Source: Ophiothrix spiculata (lineage: Eukaryota; Echinodermata; Ophiuroidea; Amphilepidida; Ophiotrichidae). Taken from it: DNA of 64,000 bases. The stretch lies in assembly GCA_000969725.1 (NCBI GenBank), contig JXSR01S019625.1; one strand, 5' to 3'. Shown one piece after another: positions 1-11,269 of the stretch (its first letter is position 1; every line of letters begins with the position of its first letter). The notes beneath the pieces are model-generated. The model was not told the origin of the DNA. It saw only the letters and a program-made list of their open reading frames with translations, and did no database searches. A program made the translations under genes and the position numbers.

Positions 1-670
1 AATTATAATTAGGCCTTTAAAAAATTGTTTGATTGGCGTAACCCGACCGACCTTATTTTTACCGCCGACCCTAAATATTGTGGGGTTTTTTTGTGCATGG
101 TAAAAAACCTCCAAATCCCAAATTTGATGGGATTCGATTAATGGGGGCCTAAGATATGGCTTGCCAGACATTCAAAATGACAAATAAAAGATGTTACAAG
201 AAAAAATGAAGATGTTTTTGTATATATGTAATATATTTTGTGTTAGGCCTTATTTAGATTATTTAGATTATTTCTATTAAAGCTACTATGCATGAATGAA
301 CAATCGTAATTTTGCATTTGAAACGTATCATTTGTATTGATAAATTTCATGAACGTAATAAAAAGGAACTCGTTTAAGATAATTGATAAAGTATCATTAG
401 TCAAATATTTGCATAATCGTATAATGTATTTTGACAAATCATTGTTATCATTTGGCAAACATTTTGAATTGCATTTAATACAGATAGAAACTTGTCACTT
501 TAGAAAACAAAGCATTTCTTGTAATTTATTTGATTAATGTGTTTTATACGGTAGTTATATAAAACCCTAGATTGAGCGTCAAGTTTGGATATATGCCATT
601 TCCTTGATGGATCTGGTACCTCATTGCCAATGCATTATTTGAAGTTTATAAACAAGTTCACGTCAGTGAA
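1..670. other. AT-rich sequence, no gene seen
   Basis: AT-rich sequence with many stops in all frames. The short open frames on both strands around 243-537 are low-complexity Phe/Asn/Ile-rich and have no recognisable motif. I see nothing to annotate. Confidence 0.5.
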
Positions 671-768
671 TTAAAAGGAACATGGCTTAGTTGGTCAAAG
701 GCTTCCCTTTACTAAATGTAAAGGTTGTAAAGGGACGCTTGTGACCAACTTAGCCATGTTCCTTTTAA
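671..768. mobile_element. Foldback MITE with TTAA ends
   Basis: The left arm AAGGAACATGGCTTAGTTGG and the right arm are near-perfect inverted copies separated by about 45 bases. TTAA flanks both sides (671-674 and 765-768), so the element itself is 675-764. A TTAA target duplication is known for piggyBac-type and Sola3 transposons. There is no coding capacity. Confidence 0.7.
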
Positions 769-1367
769 TTATTATTTCCAGTATTTAGTATACTTAATGC
801 TGTTTTGAAGTTGCTATAACCCGTTTTTGAACAAAGCGATCAGTTTCGAATATTTGGCCTTTTTAAGGCTATTTTAATCGATTTCATTGAAAGTATTCCA
901 TTTGGACGGCCATTTTGAATTTGAAAGTATACTGCTCCTGGTAAAAGTGGCACAGCCTCAATGGCTCCTAAAGGGAACCAACTAAACCATAGAAGACAGT
1001 AAAGAATTGGCACTTTGTTAATTGTGGATTATCGTAGCAAATCATCCCTTTATTGTAGTAAATCTGCTCTATATGAAAATGATGTTCTATGCTACGTCAC
1101 AAAATAACCTTCATTATGCACATACTAAGGTTATCCCTATTGTTATCTGCGCGTTAATCCGAAGTTGTTTACGACATTCTGTATATCTCTTTAACAGTCG
1201 TTGCGTTGTCACTAGTACTTTTGAAGCGTTTCATTTGTACGGGTTAAATGGCGAGTATACAAATTTGAGTAATAGAACAGTTCTACCAATTTTGTCTATT
1301 GGCTTAGAATACTGTAGGTGTTTCACGACCTTGTCTGAGCTTAGTCCTCGGTACGTTTAAAAGCAGT
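769..1367. other. Probable 3' flank or 3' UTR of the minus-strand gene
   Basis: This stretch lies just downstream, on the minus strand, of the stop codon at 1368-1370. A plus-strand open frame at 1022-1360 has no ATG start and no recognisable domain, so I do not call it a gene. A minus-strand AATAAA (TTTATT on the plus strand near 1048) could be a polyadenylation signal. Confidence 0.3.
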
Positions 1368-2710
1368 TCAACCAATAACGTTGTTTCTAACCACGCCGTC
1401 AACGACAACAATGCGAGGCCTTGTGTCTATCTCGCCAAGAAGACACCGTGGATTTGGTTCCATCGGTTTCGGCAGTCTACACAGTGTCTCTGTAAGTACA
1501 GAATGAAAAAAACACACAACAAATTGAAAGTATGTGATAATACATTTTCCAAAAAATGAAAATAAAAATCGTATAAAATCATCGGTTTGATCTGTTTTCT
1601 GATTAGTTGTTATATAAAATGCAACATTTCTAATGAATCAATACCCTCCAACCATTGAAAAACATCTTAATCATGAAGAAAAAAATAAAGTTTCAATAAT
1701 TAATAGACCTATTTAATTTACAGTCATAGTTCTGGCGTTCTATGTGACTTTGTTATGAACACCCAGGTGTCCCCTACGGACCAAGTAAAACAACAAATAA
1801 AGCGCAAGTCTGGATAGGCCATAAAGGACTAGTTTAAACGGACCACTCGCAACTCAACCTTTTATCAAATGATGTACAATTTTACTCCTAGCCCTTTCTT
1901 TGTAACCGATGTTTTTTTCAAACGCGTGATTCAACACTTTCAAGGTGACTTAGCACAGAAAGAGGGGGTCTAAAACGTGTGAGTGTGTTGGACAATTCAA
2001 AGGTTTTATCCCAGTGTAGCAGGAATGTAAGTTAGTTTCACGCTTTATTCCGTTATGGTCTATGGAAGGCGGACTACCATTTCAGGGGGACTACGTTTAC
2101 TTTCACATCGGGCTTTTAGCGTACTTTCAGTCATACTGTATCTTGCGCTTTAATTAAACGCGATCTTACACGTGCGTCATTGACCTTGAGTGTTACTCCT
2201 TACGTCTTGCGTTTGTGCGCAGGGCTCAAAGCGTACTGAGTGCTTAAGGTATTTGTTATTGCTAAAAATGCTTAATTTTGTTTTCAACTAAGTCGGTGAC
2301 TATATATTTTTATTATACGGTTTTTTAAAGGACCAATACATATGCGGGGAAAAAATAGAGCCGCTTTTAATTATAAATGTTTTTGTCTTTTTTTTCTAAT
2401 GATTTTACCATACAAGTCAATGACAAAAACGTGGTAAACATACTATTTTTGGGGTGGATGTTTCTCGAAAACTTATTTCAGAAATGTAATCAGCATATTT
2501 GAAAACATCATATATCAAAAAACAAGAAAAATCAATAGAGGAATTCTATTTGTGCTAAGCCAACTTAAACTGTTTAAATTTTTCAGAGACATATTTCCAA
2601 AAATACAAGCAATCCTCACCTTGAAATTCTGTTAACCATCGCAGTGTTTGGTTTGGGTGACTTCCTGGGCCGATCATAGACCCTGAGCCAATCAATGCTG
2701 GAGTTGGTCC
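1368..2710 (-). CDS. 3' end of an unrecognised spliced gene (two exons)
   Basis: Two minus-strand exons fit together. The internal exon is 2620-2710 (91 nt); it follows a CTTCGCAG acceptor and is closed by a CAAG|GTGAGG donor. The terminal exon is 1368-1489; it follows ACTTACAG and ends in TGA at 1368-1370. The internal exon read in phase 0 ends with one base, and this completes a Glu codon with the first two bases of the terminal exon, so the phases agree. The joined tail is about 70 residues. It starts GPTPALIGSGSMIGPGS, a Gly/Ser/Pro linker. A likely helix, HPNQTLRWLTEFQE, follows, and it ends near RPRIVVVDGVVRNNVIG. I do not recognise the family. The intron holds a decayed MITE (about 1942-2568). 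A further possible mini-exon lies at 2814-2840, and a possible first exon from ATG 3450 to a donor at 3381. That first exon ends in phase 1 and does not fit this reading. The other frame through exon 2 is open but stops four codons into the terminal exon. Confidence 0.45.
1942..2568 (-). mobile_element. MITE, GGTGGCTTAGCACA family, decayed copy
   Basis: The left end AAGGTGACTTAGCACAG and the right end TGTGCTAAGCCAACTTAA are imperfect inverted repeats. The last 100 bases match, in reverse orientation, the start of the element at 25598-26169. The interior holds an extra segment (about 2022-2095) that recurs on the opposite strand at 33600-33660. The element sits in the intron of the gene at 1368-2710. 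Confidence 0.6.
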
Positions 2711-2840
2711 CTGCGAAGAAAGTACAAGTGTAAACAAAACAGGGGAGTTAAACACTGTTGTCATATAAACAATGATAATAAATAAACGCCAGTATGAAAG
2801 TAGGCATGGGAACCTGATGTAGGTGATACAAGAGCATTTC

Positions 2841-4990
2841 CTTGCAGTAAAAAAACTATAGAAGTATGCATAAGAAAAATTGTGTCTTGAACAATAAAAA
2901 AACTGCGATACATGACTAAAAATTCGAGCAGCCTTTGTTTAAACATTAGAACAGTGGGTTTTCGGCGCATGTTATTAAGTCTTTTGAGATTTCATTGGAG
3001 GGCACAAATATTTTTTATTTTGGCTGGAATTTAGCTGTGCTTGTAAAATAACTTACAAATCAATGTGTCACTAGTAGTTGAGAAATACATGTTTACCAGT
3101 AATTTGTCCGGAGAAAGATAAAATTTCGCATGAGAGGTCATTTTTCTCATTTTATTTCATTGTAAGGGCCTAATAATCAAAGGTGTTTTTTTTTAATGTA
3201 CTACACTGAATCAATGAAAATCAAATACAATAAAGAAGCTTAAAGGAAAGATATTTGTCATAATTTTACAAATTCGTTGAATTATGTCTTGACTTATGAA
3301 TACAAAAGTGTAACCGTAAGTCATCGACCGACTAGTAAACGAATCTGATACAAAAACAGAAAGCTCTTCACTGTTATAACCTGCAGCTGGCGCTGACGTT
3401 AGCACCGGTGACTTGGGCCGACAACTAATATCACACTCGTTAACTCTCATTGTATGAAGTAAAACAATTTGAATTTCTTGCAGCTTGCTTTTAAAAGACG
3501 AACCGATAAAGAAATTGAACTTGCATGTTTGTTGTCAGCTGACTTTAATTGCACCAATTGCCTCAGTGGGACTGATCGTGTGTGTTGGTGGGCTGTTTAT
3601 AGCTAAGCACAGCTTGTAGTCTTTTTTTTGAAGTAACATACAACTTCAACTTAGATACTAATATCAAATGCGTACAGAATAAGAATTCTATTGCAACAAA
3701 TATATTTGTAATTAATGTAAACATTTCGAATATTTATCACCATTAAATTTCCTGTCACGTGCATTGCAATGACGTAGCACTAACGCTTTTTGTTGACGTG
3801 AGAGAAATTTAACAAAAAAATAATACATGTGGTGTGCTGAACTTGGTTGTATTCTCGCTCAGATAATGACCCTGCGCCAAATTCACGATCGCTGATTGCT
3901 GATACAAGACCTTAAAAGTGACTCAAGAATTTTAAAGAAAGATTGAATAAAAGTCAAATAAATAAATGTTGTCTAAGCTCAAGCTTACATTGTGAAACTA
4001 AGACTCTCATTTCTCTGCGTTTTTAATTTGAGGAACTTAAATTGCACACAATTAAGTTGGAAAACTAAAACAATATTTTTGCTTTGAATAGGCGTGCGCC
4101 ATTTTTTCGCTTCTGCACTAATCTCAAGACATACGGCTTATACTGGGTTGGTAAATTTCAGCACAAGATGTTTTATGTTTGTTCAATTTATAATCTGATT
4201 CATACAACAATTGTAGGAGTCACAAATTTCTCAAAAATCGCCCAGACATTTCTTTAATGAGTACTTTCGTACACTGTGCATTAAGTATGCTTTGAAATGG
4301 GATCTTTTGATCCCATGAAATGGCTGATTGGTCAATAAGAAATTACGTTCTACACATTCACTAATATCGTTCAGTTTTACTCTATGTATCACGTAATACG
4401 CGGTACAATTCCCATGACATTTACTCATAACATACTCGCGAAGCCCGTCGCGAGGGATAGATAAAAAAAGATAATATGGAAAGATGGATGGTTGTGTAAC
4501 TGATAAGGTGTTCTGTTGAAACAACAAACAAAATCAAACAATTGTGTTATTGTATTTCATTACAATAAATCAAAATCAGTTGTGTATGAACAAGAATAAT
4601 AACTGCTCTATACTGATGTGGTTCAATTCAAACGCCTTGGCTTTTATGAGCGCGAATAATTCCATCTTCAGCTTGCTTTGTATAATCATAATATTTGTAC
4701 CAATTCACTCATGTCAAGTAAGAAGCCATTACTTATCTACATTTTTTTAAATGCAACATTTATATATTACCTGCGTACGTCATACCCAATACCATTTTGT
4801 TTTAAATCATTTAAGGTTATACTTTTTGTTATTTTTTTTTAAATCTGTTACTATAAATTGTTTCGACACAATACATCTTTCTTCAAGTTTGAAAGCCAAC
4901 TTGTATCATCGCACTGCTTTATTATATTCAGATTGGTGAAAACTGATAGCTTTCTATCCATAATTTGAACTGTGAAGAATTGAGACAGCT
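2841..4990. other. AT-rich sequence with one possible first exon at 3381-3450
   Basis: Mostly AT-rich without a supportable gene. On the minus strand an ATG at 3450-3448 opens 23 codons (start MRVNECDISCRPKSP) that run into a GCAG|GTTATA donor at 3380-3379. It could be a 5' exon of the gene at 1368-2710, but the phases do not match directly. I see nothing else here. Confidence 0.25.
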
Positions 4991-5023
4991 TAGCCTGTCC
5001 TACAGCGCGCGTAATGTCGTCAC

Positions 5024-5078
5024 CTGACGGCCGGCCAGGCGAGCTAACGAGCGAGGAGCCCGAGCAGGCGGGACCCAT
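5024..5078 (-). CDS. Possible short first coding exon in a CpG-rich patch
   Basis: A minus-strand ATG at 5078 has A at -3 and G at +4. It opens 18 codons rich in Gly/Ser/Pro (start MGPACSGSSLVSSPGRPS) and reaches a GTCAG|GTGACG donor at 5023-5022. The patch 4995-5090 is GC- and CpG-rich in an otherwise AT-rich region, as at a promoter or first exon. If the donor is not used the frame continues to about 4851. No domain is recognisable and no partner exon was found. Confidence 0.22.
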
Positions 5079-5099
5079 TATGGCACCGTAATTTATTGA

Positions 5100-7545
5100 C
5101 GTTTCTACAGATGTAGAAGACAAATAGGCGAACAGGGCGGTCGACTCGGTGGATATCGATGGTATATATTTTTCCTGTTTTTGACGAAATGAAATCTCAA
5201 TTTAAAATATATATTATGTGCAGTGCGATAATTACAAAAACATGTGCAACGTAACTATATACTGTATTGAGTTTTAATCATGCATGAACTTATGACATTT
5301 GCGTAAAATGTGCATTACCAATGACTATATTCATTTAAACGTTCGAAGTTTCATCATCTTAACGTCAGTCCTAAACAAGGTAAACAAGCAAACATTGACG
5401 TGGAAGAGAAAACTGACATTTCCATTGATTGTTGCCTCTGACTTGACACATAAGTCATTCCAACATGGTAACGAGAAAACATTAATAAATTCAAACGAAA
5501 CTGATATTAGCAACATCACATCCAACCATCGAGTAATTGAACTTCTAGGCAAACAACAGTTTCTCTCTTGAAAATGGTTTCTATAAATGTCTTGTTTTTG
5601 TTAAGAGGCCCCGCGTCGTGCGTACCATGAAACCCTTAGCCTGAACAGGTGAAGCTCTTGGGCGGCTCGCCGGGTGTAATTTGCGAGAGAGATTGGCTTA
5701 TAGACTCTGCATCTGGTCTTGGTTTAGGTTTTCACACCCCAGATTATTGACTCCTATTTATGATTAAACCAAGCCTGTTGGAGATTCAAAATAATGGCGA
5801 ATAGAAGTACTTTATATTCTTACTAACAACCACAAAGACGATTACGTTTTCCATCAAACACATGAACACACCAAACGCGTATCTCACCCCAAATGAATTA
5901 GAAGCCAATTTTTAAACAAAGTAAATCCTAAAGTATAGTATTCGTTAAAACAAAACATTTTAAAAATGTTTCTCATTCATAAAATGCACAAGTGTAGAAA
6001 GAAGCATCAAAATCAAAAAAATCCCTTTACAATATATTAAATTTCGGTATTTCAAATTTACCAATTATTTGTACATTTATGTCTTTTTCATTTAAAAATG
6101 ATTTCAATTTTGTGTGTGCCATACACATCGCATACTCAATGAAGACTGTTAAACAATGGCATATCAAAGTTCCTGTAAAAGTTTTATTAAGTACAATACA
6201 CCTATAGATTTCGTTGAAATCCTTCAAATGTACTTCAATGTCTGTGATTCGTTAAAACAAAATAGTTACTGTTTCTATGCAAAACATAAAGTACATCGGT
6301 TGACCCAGGCGGAGTGACGTCTTATCGTCCACCTAAATCTCCAGGCTCCCTTTGCCCATTGGGATGCCTGGTCAGCAGCCTTTGGTTGCAGGTCGAGCCA
6401 ATAATCTAATATCGTGTCTTTTTTATTATATCAATATCTATCTTTCAAGTTTATTATGAACAATTTCCATTGAGCCCCAACCGGACACAGAACCTCCCAT
6501 CTTGTTACAGCTGTTCTTAGCCGTGTCCTACCGCGTCCGGAATTCAGCACGGCAGCGCGCCTGGATTGCCTTTTAACAGTCAAATCACAGACCTCCAATC
6601 GGGTTACAAATCACCTCAAAGTGAAAACTAGTAACAGCAATTGAACTTTTGAAAGTGTTTCTTGGACATTTTGACAGTTTGAAATAGTTTAATCATAAAG
6701 TATATCATTTTATTGTCACGAAAGACACAGCTTGTTCAATGAGAACATGATTACAAAATACTTCTAACATATGGGGCAAGTATGCGCTGGGTAGGGGGTT
6801 AAATTCCCCCTCACTAGTTTTGATGTCTCATTTAGTACTTCTTAAGTATCTCTTCTAGTTACTATTATGTATGTTTCTTGTTCTTAATAGAGTCTATGAT
6901 GATGACCGTCCATCGAAAGGTCTTTTGACTTCGACTATTCGCCGTGCAAATACGCAAAATTAGCATTTGGGTTTTTTCGACAATGCCCGATTTAAAAAGT
7001 GGAAGATCCGAGTCCAATTTTTGACAACACTAACGAAAGGTGGTTCCGCTTTCAAATATTCTAATGATAAAGGCATCTAGTACTAAGGAATAGAATAACA
7101 TTTGAAAATTAAAACTCCAAACTGTAGATTTTACCTAAAGATATAATTTTACCTGGATATTATTGACGCGAATTTCGCGGGTTAAGATTCTAATGTCAAA
7201 AGATGTAAAGACCAGATGGTTCTTTCAAGATAATTGTCTCATTAATACCTCATCTCAAAAAGCACAATCGGGTCTTTATGATACTTTCGAGATGCATGAT
7301 TTAATTAGACCATTCGTCTGGAAAGAACCATTCGATCTTAAAACCTTCTGTTCTTAGGATTGTAGTTACGCGCAGATACGATCTTCTGGCGCTTAAATCA
7401 TGTTATGATAAGTTGTTTTTTAATTGGATTCCGATAATTGTTTTGTCTAAAGACCTCTATGGCAGAGAATGCATTACGTATAAAATTCAATGTAGCTTGT
7501 AGACCAACATGAGTTAATTCCCAATGAAAAGTTTCTTAAATTTAG
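5100..7545. other. No firm gene; a few GC-rich islets
   Basis: An open frame at 5299-5571 (+) has no recognisable domain. A GC-rich islet at 6300-6395 (+) reads as a Pro/Gly-rich stretch and ends at a TTGCAG|GTCGAG donor-like site, so it could be an exon, but the acceptor is weak. Another islet lies at 6480-6590. At 7190-7360 two segments with GATGGTTCTTTC / GAAAGAACCATTC form a loose inverted repeat. None is strong enough to call. Confidence 0.3.
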
Positions 7546-7547
7546 AG

Positions 7548-7780
7548 GGGAGCGTGGCCGAGCGGTTAGAGCACGGGTCTCGTAACACATAGGTTGTGGG
7601 TTCGAGCCCCGGGCCGGGCGGTTTTGTCTCCTTGTTTCCTTGGGCAAGAAACTTTTCTCTACTTGCTCCGTGCTTCAGAAGTCACGTAAAGCCGTTGGTC
7701 CCCTGTACTAATAGACTCCTTCATGGGGTATGCATGCATGTCATGCAAGTACTTGTAAATTGATTGATTGATTGATTGAA
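7548..7780 (+). mobile_element. tRNA-derived SINE
   Basis: The head carries an A box (TGGCCGAGCGG, about 7556) and a B box (GGTTCGAGCCC, about 7599), the internal RNA polymerase III promoter of tRNA-derived SINEs. A body with CCTTGGGCAAGAAAC follows, as in many marine-animal SINEs, and the copy ends in ATTG repeats near 7755-7780. It lacks the paired acceptor stem of a working tRNA gene, so I call a SINE, not a tRNA. Confidence 0.75.
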
Positions 7781-7784
7781 ATGT

Positions 7785-8628
7785 AACCGTTTATCTCTAA
7801 CCAGTCGTAAATGCAGCCTCTTGGTCCTCAGAAAAAATACATATTTTCCAAAATAGTTTGGATCATATTCTTTGAATGAAAGTTTGCAGGTGTCCTGAAA
7901 CAAGTATAACGATTGTGAATCTGCAAGAAATTAATTTGCTGGTTCGAGATGAACAACACAAATATAGTAACTGTAGAAACAATTTTTTTTTAATTTGTCG
8001 GTGTATTGTAATTTTACATGTAGAAGATTTGATCCCACAGATACAGTTGTTACAAAAGGTGCTCAAGTTCGATGGCCAAGGTAAATGAGATAGGTAAGTT
8101 TATGCACTTTGTATAATTAATGTGTTTTGTAGTTCAGACAAATATACGATTGATTGGTAATTTCAATAAATACTCAAAAATGAAATTTCGAGACCTAACG
8201 ATAGACTGACATTGAATACGTGGTAATAATTGACTGTTTTCTCATCCTGATAAAATCTGCCATTCATCCGCTGTTAAGGTGTTTGGCCATCATCACATTT
8301 TCGTTTGTTTCTCTGGCATTTTGATCATCTTGTGATATTACTTGTCTCATATATTTGTGTTGAAATAACATGCAAAATGATGTTCAAATGTGATCAAAAT
8401 GTCCTAATTTTCTGAGACTAATTTACACAGATGAAAAACGCATGCTCTATTAGTACCTTTAATTATTGGTACATTCTATAGCCTTAATCTTGAACACAAC
8501 TATAGCCTGAATCTTGAACACAAACTTCATTCATAAAGTAAAATAAGGTTTTGGATATACAGGTCCAATATTATATGAAGATTATTTTTCCAAAACTCAC
8601 TGAATCCAATTCTACACTGAATTATAAT
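7785..8628. other. AT-rich, no gene seen
   Basis: Short open frames on both strands at 7863-8088 overlap and show no motif. I see nothing to annotate. Confidence 0.4.
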
Positions 8629-8746
8629 TTTGTGGGGTAACTACCATTATTATTAAGAAAAGATTTTTCCCCGAGAAAATTTTATCAACGAAAAAAATAC
8701 TCTCCTCGGAATGAAATATTTGCTCGCAAATCAGTTACCCCACAAA
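8629..8746. mobile_element. Short MITE with TTTGTGGGGTAACT ends
   Basis: TTTGTGGGGTAACT near 8629 is repeated inverted as AGTTACCCCACAAA ending near 8746. The interior is AT-rich without coding capacity. The target duplication is not clear. Confidence 0.55.
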
Positions 8747-8749
8747 GTT

Positions 8750-9920
8750 GAATAACAACAAGTTAAATAGCAAAACTTACATTTTGCTCATTTTCAAAGA
8801 AACAAAATAAATATAATTTGCAAGCTTGATTTTATTCCGTTGTTTATGCATATAAAATGCTAATTATTCTATGGAAAATATAGAGGCATAATCAGAAAAT
8901 TATACATACACCTTGGCTATACGTGCTCGACATTTGATGAGAAAACCGAGTCAGTAGCAATATAAACCTACAATACCTTTACAACGTGCTGGCAACAAAC
9001 ATCATTGATTTTGCAGAAAATAGAACTTGATATATTTTTTTGATTTGTTATGCTCAGTTGGAATGTAGGCCGTGCCATAGATACATGAAAAAGATAAGGA
9101 GAATTAGATTAGGTTGAAGCTGTTTTTAACTTAACACATACCATGAACATAATCTATAAAAACTTTATAGCCTGCATCGGAAAACAACAAAACCCAGATG
9201 ATGGTCTTCATAAAACCAGATGCTAATTAGGTCCTATTATTTAAAAATTGTTAAATCCATCTTAAGTTGCAAAAGATTTTTGGTCAGCTTGGTTCGTTTT
9301 AAAGCATTTCATAACATTCTTCTACCACTTTGTGGAGTACACGCGTTGTTGCACTAATTTTCCTTAGTAGTTTGCAGGAAATGACGGCTGTTAGGATCGG
9401 ATACACACTGGCAAAGTAACAGCGTGAAAGCTCTTGTTTCTTGCCCGATGTTTACCCGGTGAACAAAGCTGCTCCCAATGGCATGATCATGCAGAGTCTT
9501 GTCTTACTTACCCAGTTAAAACAGTAAAAAAAGTAATGGAGAAATTAAAGTCAGGTAAAAACAATAAGTTCTAATTTCAATCTCCTATATGAGACATTAA
9601 TCTATTGAGAGTCTGGTCTTATGTGACCCACCACATCAAAAGATTTTTGTAATAACATTGCAGCATTTGACAAAATACATATTTTGTATTAATTGAAAGA
9701 GTATTGATTAGGCGTTAAAACAAGTCATGGTAGTTTTTAAAAATTGACCATTTATTGTTGAGGTTACGATGAAAAAGGCACACAATATTCGTGGCCTGAG
9801 GTAGGATGGGACAAGCGTTGCAGTTTGTATTCATATGTAATTGACAAATATATTTAAAGTTTCAAGTAAATATCTACTTACGTTTTAATTTTACAAACAC
9901 TAAAAACTTACCTGTTAGAC
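8750..9920. other. AT-rich; one lone transposon-like end at about 9619
   Basis: No gene is supportable. TTATGTGACCCACCACATC near 9619 resembles the ATGTGACC ends of elements at 23894, 35176 and 17775, but no inverted partner is found nearby, so this may be a truncated copy. Confidence 0.35.
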
Positions 9921-9924
9921 TAAA

Positions 9925-10007
9925 TTTTTATTTTTCATCCTAGTTCTAAACTTAAAAATCTCTAACAGTTAGAGATTTCTAATTAGTTTAGGATAAAAAA
10001 TAAAATT
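9925..10007. repeat. AT-rich hairpin
   Basis: An inverted repeat centred on AATCTCTAACAGTTAGAGATT, with arms containing TTTTATTTTTCATCCTAG and its near complement. It could be a small foldback MITE. Confidence 0.5.
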
Positions 10008-10009
10008 AT

Positions 10010-11125
10010 GATACCTAGAACTCCATCATCCATCTTCTCTCCAACATTTTTGAAACCCACAGCCAATTCGATAGGAACAGCTTGTGGGAGAGCGATTTTA
10101 AGGTTATTGCATATCTAGTTAAGTTTTGCTGTTTATTCGGTTTTCAAGGTAAACAAAATTCAACTTTTAGATGGTTTAAATTTCTTGCTTGAAATACGAA
10201 AGCAGGTAAGTAATTAAAATTTTCCATTTTTTCATCAATTAAGTTGATTGATCTACATAACATATCAACTAAAACTGCATAGCCTATATTCTTCTATACT
10301 TCATAAATCTTGAAGTATGCAACAAGCAGCCGATCAACACACAAAAACCAATATGACCATACGTTGAACTAAATTAGTTCTTATTTTTCCGGATCGTAAC
10401 AACGTACCTAATCAGTTAAATATTCAAATAAACTTATATTAAGGTTTTCCCATGTGGTAGCAACAAAATTAGTCAAAAATAATACAACAATTATGAACGA
10501 TTCATGTACAAAAATATTAATACGCAGTGATTTGGTCTTAATCAATTCTAATCAATAATTGATAGTCTCTTACACAATACAAAATCACCAGTTCACAATG
10601 TCGTAAAATACAAGTTATATGCTATTTATCTCGTAACAGAGTCTGATTGCTTGTTGCATATTTCAAGGTTTATAGAGTATACCTTAGGCCACGGGCTTAT
10701 TCAACACCCGTCGTATCTCTAAACATCTCTTGCCGCAATAGTGTACCTTTCGATGTGGCCGACACATACCGTATATAAATTCCATAATGTGCCATTGCGT
10801 GCATTAAACGTGTCCAAATTATAACAATGATGCCAACAGACGACGAAAATTAGTCTAATGGCATGGAGTAACATATGGCCTAATAAAATGGTTAATTTGA
10901 TGTTATTCTGATATGATAGATTATATTGAATTTCAGATTACTTAAATTACACACCAAGATTGTTCATTACACTTTTTATGTAAGCTTAAGCGTATGGAAT
11001 ATGTTCTAACGATCTGGCATCAAAGAACATGTGTATTGAACTTTAAAAAATGGAACACTATCTGTTTAATTTGCTGTAATCACGCACAGACAATATAAAG
11101 GCTCTGTCAGACATCACAGATAGAG
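10010..11125. other. AT-rich, no gene seen
   Basis: Stops are dense in all frames and I see no domain, splice-bounded exon or repeat structure. Confidence 0.4.
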
Positions 11126-11129
11126 GAAA

Positions 11130-11265
11130 ACGTACGAATAACGTACAAAAGTTCCACGTATTGAACGTGTGCTAAACGGACCGCCATCGTATGAATAACG
11201 AATTAAACGTATGCATAACGGACAGACCGTATGGATAACGTATTAAACGTACTTGTTACGAACAC
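11130..11265 (+). repeat. Degenerate 20-bp minisatellite
   Basis: The unit CGTATGNATAACGNATTAAA recurs in direct orientation, clearest from about 11190 to 11255 as three adjacent 20-base units. Weaker copies lie on both sides. Confidence 0.6.
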
Positions 11266-11269
11266 ATGA

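Noticed and set aside
1022-1360. 112-codon plus-strand frame
   Set aside because: No ATG start and no recognisable domain; it overlaps the likely 3' UTR of the minus-strand gene.
7548-7622. Possible tRNA gene
   Set aside because: Pol III boxes are present but the acceptor arms do not pair, and a SINE body follows directly.
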